This document shows positions 1-13,126 of a stretch of DNA of 64,000 nucleotides, piece after piece. Every line of letters begins with the position of its first letter. Position 1 is the first letter of the stretch. The stretch lies in contig JASHRC010000184.1 of the NCBI GenBank assembly GCA_030037525.1, positions 1 through 64,000 on the forward strand, in the 5' to 3' direction. The notes beneath the pieces are model-generated. The model ran no database searches, was not told the DNA's origin, and was given only the letters and a program-made list of their open reading frames with translations. The position numbers and the translations under genes are program-made. Source of the DNA: Candidatus Acidiferrales bacterium (GTDB lineage: Bacteria; Acidobacteriota; Terriglobia; Acidiferrales; UBA7541).

Positions 1-82
1 CCGCTGATCGCGCGGACTTTACGGGCGGGAAGGCCTCCGGTAGAATCCTTCGCTTACCGCACAGGACAAGGCGCCAAGCGGA

Positions 83-1255
83 ATGCTGCGATTCGTCACG
101 GCGGGGGAATCTCATGGGCAGGCGCTCGTGGCATGGATTTCCGGGCTGCCGGCCGGCGTTCGGGTCGATCTGGACTTTGTGGGGCGCGAACTGCACAGGA
201 GGCAATTGGGATACGGCCGGGGCGGCCGCCAGCGAATCGAACACGACCAAGCCGACTTCCTCGCGGGAGTTCGTCACGGGAAGACCATCGGCGCGCCGAT
301 CGCCCTGCGCATTGAAAACCGAGACTGGAAGAATTGGGAGCAGGCACTTCCGGTCGAGGATAGCCAGGGTGCCGAAAACGCGCGACGCCGGTTGACGGCC
401 CCGCGACCGGGACATGCGGACCTGGCCGGGTCCCAGAAGTTCAACTTTCACGACGCGCGCTATGTGCTCGAACGCGCTTCGGCCCGCGAGACGGCCGCCC
501 GCGTGGGCGCGGGGGCGCTGGCGAAGCTGTTTTTACAGGAATTTGACATCGCTGTTTTCAGTCACACCATTGGCGTGGGCCATGTGCGGCTCGAGCGAGC
601 CGCCACGTGGGAGGAGATCGTGGCCGTCTGCGAGGATTTGGAGTCGCCGCTGCGATGCGTCGATCCAGAAACCGAAGCGCGCATGAAGGCGGAAGTGGAT
701 CACGCCTTGAGAGCGGGAGATTCCGTGGGTGGAATTTTCGAGGTGGTGGCGCGCGGGGCGCCTCCCGGTCTCGGCACTCACGCCCAGTGGGACGAAAAGC
801 TCGACGGGAAAATTGCGCGCGCGGTGATGTCCATACAGGCCGTGAAGGCGGTCGGGATCGGCACGGGCGTCGAGAACTCGGGAAGCTACGGTTCGGAAGT
901 GCAGGACGAAATTCGTTACGATCCGGCCCGCCAACGCTTTGAGCGCTCCTCGAACCGCGCCGGGGGGTTAGAAGGCGGAATCACCAACGGCCAGGACCTG
1001 GTGGTGCGAGGATATTTAAAGCCGATTTCTACGCTGCGGCATCCGTTGCTGACCACCGATCTGGAGACCAAGGAGGCGGTGAAGGCGGCTTATGAGCGCT
1101 CGGACGTCTGCGTGGTGCCCGCCGGGGGCGTGGTGGGCGAAGCGATGGTGGCCATCGAACTGGCCGGTGCGTTTCTTGAGAAATTCGGTGGCGATTCGCT
1201 GGAAGAGACCCGCCGCAATTTCCAGGGCTACCAGCGGCAGCTCGATCATTTTTAG
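83..1255 (+). CDS. aroC: Chorismate synthase
   Basis: MLRFVTAGESHGQALV N-terminus, RRQLGYGRGGRQRIEHD and GGITNGQDLVVRGYLKPISTL motifs. Confidence 0.97.
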   Translation: MLRFVTAGESHGQALVAWISGLPAGVRVDLDFVGRELHRRQLGYGRGGRQRIEHDQADFLAGVRHGKTIGAPIALRIENRDWKNWEQALPVEDSQGAENARRRLTAPRPGHADLAGSQKFNFHDARYVLERASARETAARVGAGALAKLFLQEFDIAVFSHTIGVGHVRLERAATWEEIVAVCEDLESPLRCVDPETEARMKAEVDHALRAGDSVGGIFEVVARGAPPGLGTHAQWDEKLDGKIARAVMSIQAVKAVGIGTGVENSGSYGSEVQDEIRYDPARQRFERSSNRAGGLEGGITNGQDLVVRGYLKPISTLRHPLLTTDLETKEAVKAAYERSDVCVVPAGGVVGEAMVAIELAGAFLEKFGGDSLEETRRNFQGYQRQLDHF

Positions 1256-1275
1256 GGGAGCCGACAAAACGGCCG

Positions 1276-1785
1276 ATGATTCATCCCATTGTGAAATATG
1301 GCGATCTGGTTCTCGAAAGGCCCACGCAACCGGTCGAGAAGTTTGACGGGGAACTCGAGACGCTGGTCGCCGATATGTTCGAGTCCATGTATGCGGCCAG
1401 CGGAGTGGGGTTGGCAGCGCCGCAGATCGGCATCAGCAAGCGGCTCACGGTGATCGACGTGAGCAACGGAAAAAATCCGGAGGCGAAGATCATCTGCGCC
1501 AATCCCGAGATCATCCATTCGGAAGGCGAGCAGCGCGAAGAGGAGGGGTGCCTGTCGCTCCCGGGATTCCGCGGGCACGTCCTGCGGCCACAGTTTGTGA
1601 CCGTTCGCGCACAGGACGCGAGCGGACGGGAGTTCGAAATGCGCGGCGAGGGCTTGCTGGCGCGCGCCTTCTGCCACGAGATCGATCATCTGAACGGCAC
1701 TCTTTTCATCGCGCATCTGAGCCTGCTCAAACGCGACCTGATCAAACGAAAAATCCGCAAGATGAAAAAAGCCGGCGAGTGGTAG
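1276..1785 (+). CDS. def: Peptide deformylase
   Basis: GVGLAAPQIG, EEGCLSLPG and CHEIDHLNGTLF motifs. Confidence 0.97.
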   Translation: MIHPIVKYGDLVLERPTQPVEKFDGELETLVADMFESMYAASGVGLAAPQIGISKRLTVIDVSNGKNPEAKIICANPEIIHSEGEQREEEGCLSLPGFRGHVLRPQFVTVRAQDASGREFEMRGEGLLARAFCHEIDHLNGTLFIAHLSLLKRDLIKRKIRKMKKAGEW

Positions 1786-1792
1786 CAGGGCC

Positions 1793-2779
1793 GTGGCACT
1801 GCGCATCATTTTCTGCGGCACGCCCGGCTTTGCTCTGCCTTCCTTCAAACACCTGCTGGATCAGCCGGATTTCGAGATCGTCGGAGTGGTGACCCAGCCG
1901 GACCGGCCTAGAGGGCGCGGCCAGCAGATCCGCAGCTCGGCGGTCAAGGAGGCAGCCTTTTCCGTCGGCCTTCCCGTTTACCAGCCGGAGAAAATCAAGT
2001 CGGATGAATCGTACGACTATTTCCGGCGGCTTAAGCCCGACGCAGTCGTGATCATCGCCTATGGCCAGATCATTTCCGAGCGGCTGATCGCGATTCCGCC
2101 CCTGGGCTGGATCAACCTGCACGCATCACTGCTGCCCAAATATCGCGGCGCGGCTCCGGTCAACTGGGCCATCATCAACGGCGAGCGGGTCACCGGGGTC
2201 ACCACCATGCGGATCGATGCGGGGCTCGATAGTGGGCCGACCCTGCTCGAACACGTAACTGAAATCGGCCAGGACGAGACGGCTCCGGAACTGGCGGCCC
2301 GTCTTGCCGCGGCCGGTGCGCCACTGGTGTCAAAAACGCTCCAGGCGCTCTCGCGCGGCGAAATCACTCCGGTCGCCCAGGATCCCTCGAAGGCCACCTT
2401 GGCACCGCCGCTCACCAAACAGGACGGGCGCATCGATTGGGCGCGATCCCCGGAGCGAATTTACAACCAGATTCGAGGAGTTCAGCCCTGGCCCGGCGCG
2501 TTTAGCGAATTCCGGGGCAAGCAATGCCGGATCTGGGGAAAACCCCTTTCACCGCCCCAGATCCCCGCGGCGTCCGGCCGCGAGCCTGTCAGCGGCGGGC
2601 CCGGCTCAAAAGTTCCTCCCGGCACGATCGAGAATGTTCCGCCGATGGTTCTGGTTCGTTGCGGTGAGCGGGGAGGATTGCGTCTGGAATTCGTCCAGAT
2701 GGAGGGGCGCAAGCGCATCAACGCACAGGAATTCGCAAACGGCGCGCGGCTCACGCCTGGCGAGCATTTCGGCGCGTGA
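1793..2779 (+). CDS. fmt: Methionyl-tRNA formyltransferase
   Basis: IIFCGTPGFALPSF; LHASLLPKYRGAAPVNWAIINGE; directly after def; GTG start. Confidence 0.96.
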   Translation: MALRIIFCGTPGFALPSFKHLLDQPDFEIVGVVTQPDRPRGRGQQIRSSAVKEAAFSVGLPVYQPEKIKSDESYDYFRRLKPDAVVIIAYGQIISERLIAIPPLGWINLHASLLPKYRGAAPVNWAIINGERVTGVTTMRIDAGLDSGPTLLEHVTEIGQDETAPELAARLAAAGAPLVSKTLQALSRGEITPVAQDPSKATLAPPLTKQDGRIDWARSPERIYNQIRGVQPWPGAFSEFRGKQCRIWGKPLSPPQIPAASGREPVSGGPGSKVPPGTIENVPPMVLVRCGERGGLRLEFVQMEGRKRINAQEFANGARLTPGEHFGA

Positions 2780-2828
2780 GAGGTCCCCGGGGACGCGCCG
2801 CAGCTCGAATTCGTATAGGGATCGATCG

Positions 2829-4202
2829 ATGCCGGTTAGCGCCGCAAGACGAATTGCGTATGAGGTGCTTCGCCGCGTGGAGGCCGAAGGCGGGTATGCG
2901 AGCGACCTGTTGCATGAAGCGCTCGATCTCGGGGTGAAGCCGGCCGACGCCGCGCTTGCAACCGAAATCGTTTTCGGCGTTTTGCGCTGGCGGAGGTTGC
3001 TCGATTTTTTTCTCGATCGCCATTTGAAAACCGCGGTCGGGGGGCTCGATTTGCCCGTGGCGCTGGCGCTGCGCATGGGCCTCTACCAGCTGCGCTTTCT
3101 CGACAGAATTCCGGCACGAGCCGCAGTAAATGAATCGGTCGAGCTCGTGAAGCTGGCGCGAAAAGCCTCGGCGCGATCGCTGGTGAACGCTGTCCTGCAC
3201 CAGGCGGCTAGGGCAGCCCGGGAACCGCTGGAGCCGCTTCTGCCGGCGAATCAGGAGCTTGCCGAACGGCTCGCGATTTCCTATTCGCACCCCACCTGGA
3301 TGGTCAAGCGATGGCTTCGCCGACTGGGCGGGCCTGGCACGGCCGAACTGCTCAAAGCCAACAATCAGAAGGCGCGGCTCAGTTGCGTGCTCGATCGGCC
3401 GGATCGCCGCGAAGTCGTGTTCGGCGAATTGCAAGCTGCGGGCCTCGAGGTCGAGCCTGGGCTGCTGCTCGAAAATGCCTTCGTCGTAAGCGGTGGGAGC
3501 CTCGCTCGAACCGAGCCGTTTCGCCAGGGCCTGGTTTCGATTCAGGACGAGGCATCGCAAGCCGTGCCGCTGCTGCTGGGCGTCGAGAGTGGTGATCGCG
3601 TGCTCGATCTATGCGCCGCACCGGGCGGAAAGACGCCGCCCCTGGCTCGCGCTCGAGGAACCCAGGGGATGGTGATCGCCGCGGATCGGCACGCGCACCG
3701 GCTCCTGGCGATGCGCGCACAATTCGAACGGATCAGGCTCACGGGCGTGCATCTGGTCGAATTGAATGCGGAGCAGGCTCTGCCCTTTGGGGAGAAATTC
3801 AATCGAATTCTTCTCGACGCGCCATGCTCGGGCACGGGCACGCTGGCACGCCATCCGGAGATTCGCTGGCGTCTGCGGTCCGAGCAGCTGGGCAAGTTTC
3901 GCGAATTACAACTGCGCCTGCTCGGAAATGCGATCGAAAATCTGGCCCCGGGCGGGCAGCTCGTTTACTCGACCTGTTCGATCGAGCCGGAAGAAAACGA
4001 ACAGGTCATCGCCGCGGCGCTCGCCGATCACCCCCGAGTCCGCTCGGTCTCGCCCGGCGTGCTGGTCGAGCGGCTGCGGCCTCATCTGGCCAATGCCTCC
4101 CAGGCGGAACGACTGGTCAGCTCGGACGGATACTTTCGCACCTCGCCCGCCACCGAGCACACCGACGGCTTTTTCGCGGCCTTGCTGGAAGGCGCGCGAT
4201 AG
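2829..4202 (+). CDS. rsmB: 16S rRNA (cytosine967-C5)-methyltransferase RsmB
   Basis: NusB-like N-terminus, VLDLCAAPGGKT, LLDAPCSGTGTL and VYSTCS motifs; start trimmed from the 2304 ORF to the ATG at 2829. Confidence 0.93.
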   Translation: MPVSAARRIAYEVLRRVEAEGGYASDLLHEALDLGVKPADAALATEIVFGVLRWRRLLDFFLDRHLKTAVGGLDLPVALALRMGLYQLRFLDRIPARAAVNESVELVKLARKASARSLVNAVLHQAARAAREPLEPLLPANQELAERLAISYSHPTWMVKRWLRRLGGPGTAELLKANNQKARLSCVLDRPDRREVVFGELQAAGLEVEPGLLLENAFVVSGGSLARTEPFRQGLVSIQDEASQAVPLLLGVESGDRVLDLCAAPGGKTPPLARARGTQGMVIAADRHAHRLLAMRAQFERIRLTGVHLVELNAEQALPFGEKFNRILLDAPCSGTGTLARHPEIRWRLRSEQLGKFRELQLRLLGNAIENLAPGGQLVYSTCSIEPEENEQVIAAALADHPRVRSVSPGVLVERLRPHLANASQAERLVSSDGYFRTSPATEHTDGFFAALLEGAR

Positions 4203-4281
4203 GTCGGCGGGCGCACACGGCGTCTCAGGTCGCGCCTGTTGCGCACGCCGTGCTAGGCTCAGGTGGAGGGATCAGCGGGAA

Positions 4282-5007
4282 ATGACTTTTCGCCAACGGT
4301 TCGAATGGATTCTGCGAATGGCATTGCTGCTGTTCATCCTGTCTTCGGTCGCCTTCCTGAGCGCGCTGACAGCAATCCGATTTGCCATCCGGGGCCGTGA
4401 GGTGACGGTGCCGGACGTTGTGGGGATCGGCGCCAAGCAGGCCCAGCAGGTTCTGCGCGGCCGCAGCTTGGGTATCAAGGTGGAGGACCGGATCTACAGT
4501 AACCTCCCGGTCGACGCGGTCGTGCGGCAAAGCCCTCCTCCCCAGACGCGCGTGAAGACCGGCCAGTATGCGCATGTGGTGCTCAGCTTGGGTCCGCAGG
4601 CAGTCTCGATTCCCGAGCTCCGCGATCTGAGCCTGCGCGCCGCACAGGTCGAGCTGCTGCGGAGCGGAATGCAGTTGGGCGAGGTCTCCAGCGTTTATTT
4701 GGTCGGCACGACACCCGACACCGTCAAGCTGCAGAGTCCGGCCGCGGGCACCACCAATGTGCAGAGCCCGCACGTGAATCTGCTTGTGACGCTGGGCCCC
4801 CGACCGCCTGCATTTGTGATGCCGGATCTCGGGGGGCTCACCGTCGCCGAAGTTGAGTCGAAATTGAGTCCGGCGGCACTCAAGATCATCAAGGTCACGC
4901 CGGTAACGGCGTTGGGGGCTACGGTGGGCACCGTAACGGGCCAGACGCCCGGGCGCGGGGAGCGCGTTGATCCGACAACCCCCATTGAGCTTCAGGTCGC
5001 CGAATAG
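4282..5007 (+). CDS. PASTA-domain membrane protein (N-terminal TM, three PASTA repeats, no kinase domain)
   Basis: TM segment followed by three PASTA-like repeats (VTVPDVVG..., VSIPELRDLS..., FVMPDLGGLT...). Confidence 0.85.
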   Translation: MTFRQRFEWILRMALLLFILSSVAFLSALTAIRFAIRGREVTVPDVVGIGAKQAQQVLRGRSLGIKVEDRIYSNLPVDAVVRQSPPPQTRVKTGQYAHVVLSLGPQAVSIPELRDLSLRAAQVELLRSGMQLGEVSSVYLVGTTPDTVKLQSPAAGTTNVQSPHVNLLVTLGPRPPAFVMPDLGGLTVAEVESKLSPAALKIIKVTPVTALGATVGTVTGQTPGRGERVDPTTPIELQVAE

Positions 5008-5029
5008 GTCTGCTAGTATCGGGTGGACC

Positions 5030-5716
5030 ATGGCACACGCACGAATCGAGATTGCGCCGTCCATTCTGGCAGCGAACTTTTCCAAGCTGGGTGATGAGGT
5101 TCGTGCGGTCGAGCAAGGGGCCGCCGACGTGATTCACGTCGACGTGATGGACGGGCGTTTCGTTCCCAATATCTCGATCGGGATACCCGTTGTCGTCTCC
5201 CTGCGGAACGCAACTCGGCTGCCTCTGGACGTGCATCTGATGATTGAACGGCCCGAGCGGTACGTCGAGGAGTTTGTGCGCGCCGGCGCAAACCGGGTGC
5301 TCGTCCACGAGGAAGCGACGCCGCATCTCGACCGTGCTCTAGCGATGATTCGCGAATCGGGAGCCGAGGCGGGCGCAGCGATCAACCCGGCGACGCCGGT
5401 CTCGATGCTCACCGAGGTGCTGGACAAGCTCGATACGGTGCTGGTGATGTCGGTCAATCCCGGCTTCGGCGGGCAAAAATTCATTCCCGGCGCCCTCGAG
5501 AAAATCCGGCAGCTGAATCAATGGAGGGTGCGCTATAATGGCGCCTTCCGCATTGAAGTGGACGGTGGCGTGGAAGCGGAAAATGTGGCAGAGTTGGCGC
5601 AGGCCGGCGCCAACACGTTCGTAGCGGGAACCTCCATTTTCCATACACCTGATCCGGCGGCAGCGGCGCGACGGCTGCGCAAACTTGCACTCGAGGCCGT
5701 GAGCCAGAAGGTTTGA
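5030..5716 (+). CDS. rpe: Ribulose-phosphate 3-epimerase
   Basis: IAPSILAANFSKLGDEV, HVDVMDGRFVPN, MSVNPGFGGQKFI, EVDGGV motifs. Confidence 0.96.
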   Translation: MAHARIEIAPSILAANFSKLGDEVRAVEQGAADVIHVDVMDGRFVPNISIGIPVVVSLRNATRLPLDVHLMIERPERYVEEFVRAGANRVLVHEEATPHLDRALAMIRESGAEAGAAINPATPVSMLTEVLDKLDTVLVMSVNPGFGGQKFIPGALEKIRQLNQWRVRYNGAFRIEVDGGVEAENVAELAQAGANTFVAGTSIFHTPDPAAAARRLRKLALEAVSQKV

Positions 5717-5723
5717 GGGTTTC

Positions 5724-7286
5724 GTGCGGGAACGTCGGCTCCGAACAATTGGTCTTTCGGCGCTGGTGCTGGGCTTCTGGCTAGTGGGCCTGCCTTGGGC
5801 AGCCGTGGCTCAGAAAGTCCACGTCACCAAGGTTAAGCCCAAGAAGACCGACACAAGCCAATCGGCCGAGCCCGACAAGGTCCTCTACGACCGCGCCGTA
5901 GACGAGATGAAGCACACCAAGTACACCGAGGCGCGGCTGGACCTTCAGACCCTCATCAACACGTATCCTGACAGCGAGTATCTGGCCAAAGCGAAGCTGA
6001 CCATCGCGGACTCCTTCTACAAAGAAGGCGGCACCTCCAACCTGACCCAAGCCGTCGACGAGTACAAGAACTTCATTGTCTTCTTCCCGTTCCTCGACGA
6101 AGCGGCTTACGCCCAGATGCAGGTGGCCATGTGCCATTACCGAATGATGGAGAAATCGGATCGCGACAGTAGTCAGGCCGAAGCTGCCGAAGATGAATTA
6201 CGAACGTTTCTGCTGAAATTTCCCGACAGCCCGCTGGTCCCGCGTGCGCAGCAGGATCTGCGCAACGTGCAGGAAGTCTTAGCCGATGGCGAGTACCGGA
6301 TCGCGCGGTTCTACTACACCAAGCAGGACTATCGCCCCGCGGCGGCGCGGCTGGTGGAACTGACGGCCAGATACCCGCTCTACAGCCAGAGCGATACGGC
6401 GCTCTATATGCTTGGCAACATCTACATGCGCGCCAAACAGGCGTCGAAGAACGAGGATGATAAAAACCACTGGGGCGAGCTGGCTGGCGAGTGCTATAGC
6501 CGGATCGTCAAAGACTATCCATTGTCGACACTGGTGCCGGGGGCCAAGGCGCACCTGACCTCGATGGGTATGCCGATTCCCAAAGCCGACTCGGAAGCCC
6601 TGGCAGCAATGCAGAAGCAGCAGTCGTATGAAAAGGAACACCATCCAAACCCGGTGCTGGCAGCGCCGGTGGGGATGTTCCGGTCCAATCCCGACGTGCA
6701 TTTGGCCGCGCAGGTCGGCCAGCCGAATCTGAACCCACCCGACGACACCGTTTCCGCCACCGAGGTTCTCAACCAGGGCGCGGCCGGGCCGAAGTTCAAT
6801 ATCGCCGCCGGCGTTGCGTCCTCGGGACCAAGTTCAGAGGCGAGCGAAACCGAATCGGTCGATTCGTCTTCCTCCGATGCTCCTGCTCCCACCTCAGCGA
6901 CTCCCACGGCAACCAACGTTCCCGTGATGACGACCGGCGCTCAGATCATCGACTCGCCGACTGCCGCGTCGAACCAAGGAGCCGCTCCGGCTGCACCGCT
7001 CGTGCCCTCGACGATGACCTCACTGCCCACCGCGCCTTCCAGCGGCGAAGCTCCCGCGGTAGTCACGACCCAGAACTCCGCCGCTCCGCCCGCAAGCGCA
7101 GGTTCGAATTCGACGACCACCGCCGCACCGCCTGACGGAACCTCACACGCTGTGTCAACCGCGGCGAACAGCAGTTCGAATTCATCGAGCGCTCAGTCCT
7201 CCGCTCAGACCACCAATGGCAAAGACGACTCCAAGAACGAGTCCAGCAGCAAGAAAAAGAAGGGCTTGCACAAGCTAATTCCCTAG
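5724..7286 (+). CDS. BamD-like outer membrane assembly lipoprotein/TPR protein with long low-complexity C-terminal tail
   Basis: LYDRAVDEMKHTKYTEARLDLQTLINTYPDSEYLAKAKLTIADSFYKEGG TPR pattern; Ser/Thr/Ala/Pro-rich tail ending KKKKGLHKLIP. Confidence 0.8.
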   Translation: MRERRLRTIGLSALVLGFWLVGLPWAAVAQKVHVTKVKPKKTDTSQSAEPDKVLYDRAVDEMKHTKYTEARLDLQTLINTYPDSEYLAKAKLTIADSFYKEGGTSNLTQAVDEYKNFIVFFPFLDEAAYAQMQVAMCHYRMMEKSDRDSSQAEAAEDELRTFLLKFPDSPLVPRAQQDLRNVQEVLADGEYRIARFYYTKQDYRPAAARLVELTARYPLYSQSDTALYMLGNIYMRAKQASKNEDDKNHWGELAGECYSRIVKDYPLSTLVPGAKAHLTSMGMPIPKADSEALAAMQKQQSYEKEHHPNPVLAAPVGMFRSNPDVHLAAQVGQPNLNPPDDTVSATEVLNQGAAGPKFNIAAGVASSGPSSEASETESVDSSSSDAPAPTSATPTATNVPVMTTGAQIIDSPTAASNQGAAPAAPLVPSTMTSLPTAPSSGEAPAVVTTQNSAAPPASAGSNSTTTAAPPDGTSHAVSTAANSSSNSSSAQSSAQTTNGKDDSKNESSSKKKKGLHKLIP

Positions 7287-7419
7287 CTTACCCCCTGCTA
7301 ACAACTGTAGCACTCTTGCCGCTCGAGCTCGTTGACGGCTCCGCCTTGTAATGTTCGAATGGTTGTTGCGAAACACGGAGGGCGCCGCAGCGGAAGTGCG
7401 CCTCCTCTAGGGGATCCCA

Positions 7420-9210
7420 GTGCCAAAAATCCTCGTCGCCGATGACAACGCCAACATCCAGAAAATGGTCGCGCTGTCGTTTGAGGACCGCGGTGTCGAA
7501 GTTGTGTCGGTCGGCAACGGCGAGGCGGCTGTGCGCCGTATCCCGGATGTGAAGCCGGATCTGGTGCTCGCCGACATTTTCATGCCTGTGCGCAACGGCT
7601 ACGAAGTTTGCGAGTTCGTAAAAAAAGACTCGCGATTCTCCCATGTGCCCGTCATTTTGCTGGTGGGTGCTTTTGACCCTTTGGATGAAAGAGAGGCGCG
7701 TCGCGTGGGCGCCGATGGCGTTCTGAAAAAGCCTTTCGTTCCGCCCGATCCACTGATCGCGATGGTGATGTCCGCGCTCGAAAAGAATCCGAAAGTTGCT
7801 GCGGAGCTGGCCAAGGCGCGTGAGGCGAAGCAAGCTCCTCCTCCTCCGCCTCCGGAATCGATTCTCGAACCGGCAACCTCCCCTCGAGCAGAGCTCAAGC
7901 CGCTGCCGACGTTCCCAGAGCCCACTCCGGAAGAAGAGGCTCTGCTGTATAGCACCGGGAGCGGGCGCCGAATGCTCGATGACATGCCGACCGAAGACCG
8001 GAGGGAGCCGCAGCCGCCGGCAGGCGAGTTCGAGGAACCGGAGTTCGACGGCACTTCCACAGCGCGGGATTGGCGCCGCAACGCCATGGACATTGAGGTT
8101 CCTGCCGAAGCCGCCAATACGGCCGCGTTCATGACCGATGATCGGTTCGACCCTTCGGTTTTCCCCTCCGAGCGCGACGTTCCGCCCAGGCGCGTGCCCG
8201 AACCAGTCGAAGAAACACTCGGGTCCGAGGCGCCGACCCCGGCAGAATCCCAGATCCCTCCGGCCTGGGCGAGCGCTGATTCCTTCCCCCCGAGCGGTTC
8301 TGAAACCTTCCCAGCAGAGACGAGCGCAACCCACTGGGCTCCCTCGGAAGCCCCCATTACTGACTCTGCCCCACCGCAGCCGTCTCACTGGATGGATCAG
8401 CTTGCTCAGGGATCTCTCGATTTGCCGCCGAGCGATTGGATGAGTCTCCTTTCCAAGCAAACCGATTTCACCTCTCCCGCCGAACCGCGTGCTGAAAAGC
8501 CGAGCGAGTCAGAGGAAGCGCCCATCGGTCGAGAAGGGGAGGAGCAGTCGTTCCTCATCGAGGAGCCTGCGTCGAGCCTGCCGACAGCAGCAGGGGACGA
8601 AGCTTCAACGGTCCCAGACCAAGAGACGATCGAGCAGACCGCAATCGAGTCTGTGCCGGTCTCCCGAGGACCTGAGGCAAGTCTTGAGGTCGATTCGGAA
8701 CCCCAGCTGCCTGTAGCCTACAAAGATCCGGATCTCGTCGAACCGCCAGCCGTTCAGGTCACGCCCGATCCGCTCCTTGAGGAGGAGCCGGCGGCGCAGG
8801 CGCAGTACGGGACCGATTTCGAGGCGACGGATTCGTTTGCGCCACCTGCGTTCCCGCCCGCCGCCGAAGAACCGCCTGTAACCGAAGAGCGAACCCCTTC
8901 GCTTGAGCCTTCACCGTCGGTCGAAGCGCAGCCCGTCGAGAGTGAACCGAGCGAGCGGGTGCCCACCGGTCCACCGCCCAATCGCGAGGCTCTTGCGGAG
9001 ATTCCTTTCCTTGCTCCTCCGCCTGATTTTTACAAGCAGCAGAGCGAGCAAGCCCCTGCTCGAGCTGCCGATTCTGCGACCGTCGATACCGTGGTGCAAA
9101 AAGTCCTGGAGAAGCTCCAACCCCAGCTTCAGGACCTACTTTCGCAAGGCGTCCTCAAGCCGCTGGTAGAAAGTCTCCTGCAAAACGAACTGACCAAGAA
9201 AGACGAGTAG
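7420..9210 (+). CDS. Response regulator: N-terminal receiver domain, long acidic Pro-rich linker, short C-terminal helical segment
   Basis: ILVADDNANIQKMV, DLVLADIFMP, LLVGAFDP...GVLKKPF receiver motifs; no recognised output domain. Confidence 0.85.
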   Translation: MPKILVADDNANIQKMVALSFEDRGVEVVSVGNGEAAVRRIPDVKPDLVLADIFMPVRNGYEVCEFVKKDSRFSHVPVILLVGAFDPLDEREARRVGADGVLKKPFVPPDPLIAMVMSALEKNPKVAAELAKAREAKQAPPPPPPESILEPATSPRAELKPLPTFPEPTPEEEALLYSTGSGRRMLDDMPTEDRREPQPPAGEFEEPEFDGTSTARDWRRNAMDIEVPAEAANTAAFMTDDRFDPSVFPSERDVPPRRVPEPVEETLGSEAPTPAESQIPPAWASADSFPPSGSETFPAETSATHWAPSEAPITDSAPPQPSHWMDQLAQGSLDLPPSDWMSLLSKQTDFTSPAEPRAEKPSESEEAPIGREGEEQSFLIEEPASSLPTAAGDEASTVPDQETIEQTAIESVPVSRGPEASLEVDSEPQLPVAYKDPDLVEPPAVQVTPDPLLEEEPAAQAQYGTDFEATDSFAPPAFPPAAEEPPVTEERTPSLEPSPSVEAQPVESEPSERVPTGPPPNREALAEIPFLAPPPDFYKQQSEQAPARAADSATVDTVVQKVLEKLQPQLQDLLSQGVLKPLVESLLQNELTKKDE

Positions 9211-9243
9211 CCTGTTTGACGCGCTCTCGGCGCGCCGCTTATA

Positions 9244-12039
<2,796 letters not shown>

Positions 12040-12109
12040 CTCCCGCCTGGGGAACCAAAAGCGTTTGTTCGCCATCCGCCCGTCGAGTATCCTCGGTGGT
12101 TTCAGCCTC

Positions 12110-13126
12110 ATGGCCACCAGGCGAATGGCGGAACTGCCGGGCACCACCGACCGGCGCATTGACGCGCTGTTGACTCTGCTTGCGGAAAACTCGACGATCG
12201 TCATCAGCGGGGCGAAAATCGCACGGGAAATCGGCGTCACGCACAGGCAGGTGCGGTCCTGGATTGAAAAACTGCGCGCGTTCGGCGTGCGCGTCCAAGG
12301 TCATCGGTTCAGTGGCTACCATATCGAGCGCGTCCCGGACATTCTGGTCCCGCAAATGCTGAGCCATCGCCTTTACGGTACGCCGTTTGCGCGCCGCATT
12401 CTTCACTTCTTCCGGATCGATTCGACCAATTCAGTGGCCATGCACCTGGGCCAATCCGGCGAGCCGCACGGCACGGTGGTCGTTGCCGAGGAACAGACCG
12501 CCGGCCGCGGGCGTGCCGGTCGGTCCTGGACGTCGGAGAAGTCGGTCGGAATCTACGCGAGCATTCTGCTTCGGCCGCCGATTCCGCCCGCCCATGCGCC
12601 CCTGCTCGCGCTCCTGGCCGGCCTCGCCGCGCGCGACGCCACCGCCGAACACCTCGACGCCCAACCTGATATCCGCTGGCCCAACGATCTGCTGGTGGGC
12701 GGCCGCAAATTCTGCGGCATCCTCACGGAAATGCACGCCGAGCCTGATCGCATCCACTACGCGGTGATCGGCATCGGCCTGAATGTCAATCAGACCAAAA
12801 TGCCCGCCGATCTTGGCGATACCGCCACATCGCTGCGCATCGAAACGCACCGAATGCATTCGCGCTTCGAACTGTTGATCGGGTTGCTGCGCTGCCTGGA
12901 CCGCTACTACAATCAGTTGCTTGCTGAGGGCGCCACGCCGATTCTCAGGCGTTTCGCCGAGGTTTCAACCTATTTCAAGGGGAAGCGCGTGCGGATCACC
13001 ACCACGAGCGAAAGCTTCACCGGCACGACCGCGGGGCTTGAGCCCAGCGGCGTTTTGCGCGTCGCGCGCGATGACGGGCGCGGAGTAATCCCTATCCTCT
13101 CCGGCGACGTCGCGGAGGTTTCCTGA
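12110..13126 (+). CDS. birA: Biotin-[acetyl-CoA-carboxylase] ligase with N-terminal HTH
   Basis: [57 protein letters not shown]. Confidence 0.93.
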   Translation: MATRRMAELPGTTDRRIDALLTLLAENSTIVISGAKIAREIGVTHRQVRSWIEKLRAFGVRVQGHRFSGYHIERVPDILVPQMLSHRLYGTPFARRILHFFRIDSTNSVAMHLGQSGEPHGTVVVAEEQTAGRGRAGRSWTSEKSVGIYASILLRPPIPPAHAPLLALLAGLAARDATAEHLDAQPDIRWPNDLLVGGRKFCGILTEMHAEPDRIHYAVIGIGLNVNQTKMPADLGDTATSLRIETHRMHSRFELLIGLLRCLDRYYNQLLAEGATPILRRFAEVSTYFKGKRVRITTTSESFTGTTAGLEPSGVLRVARDDGRGVIPILSGDVAEVS

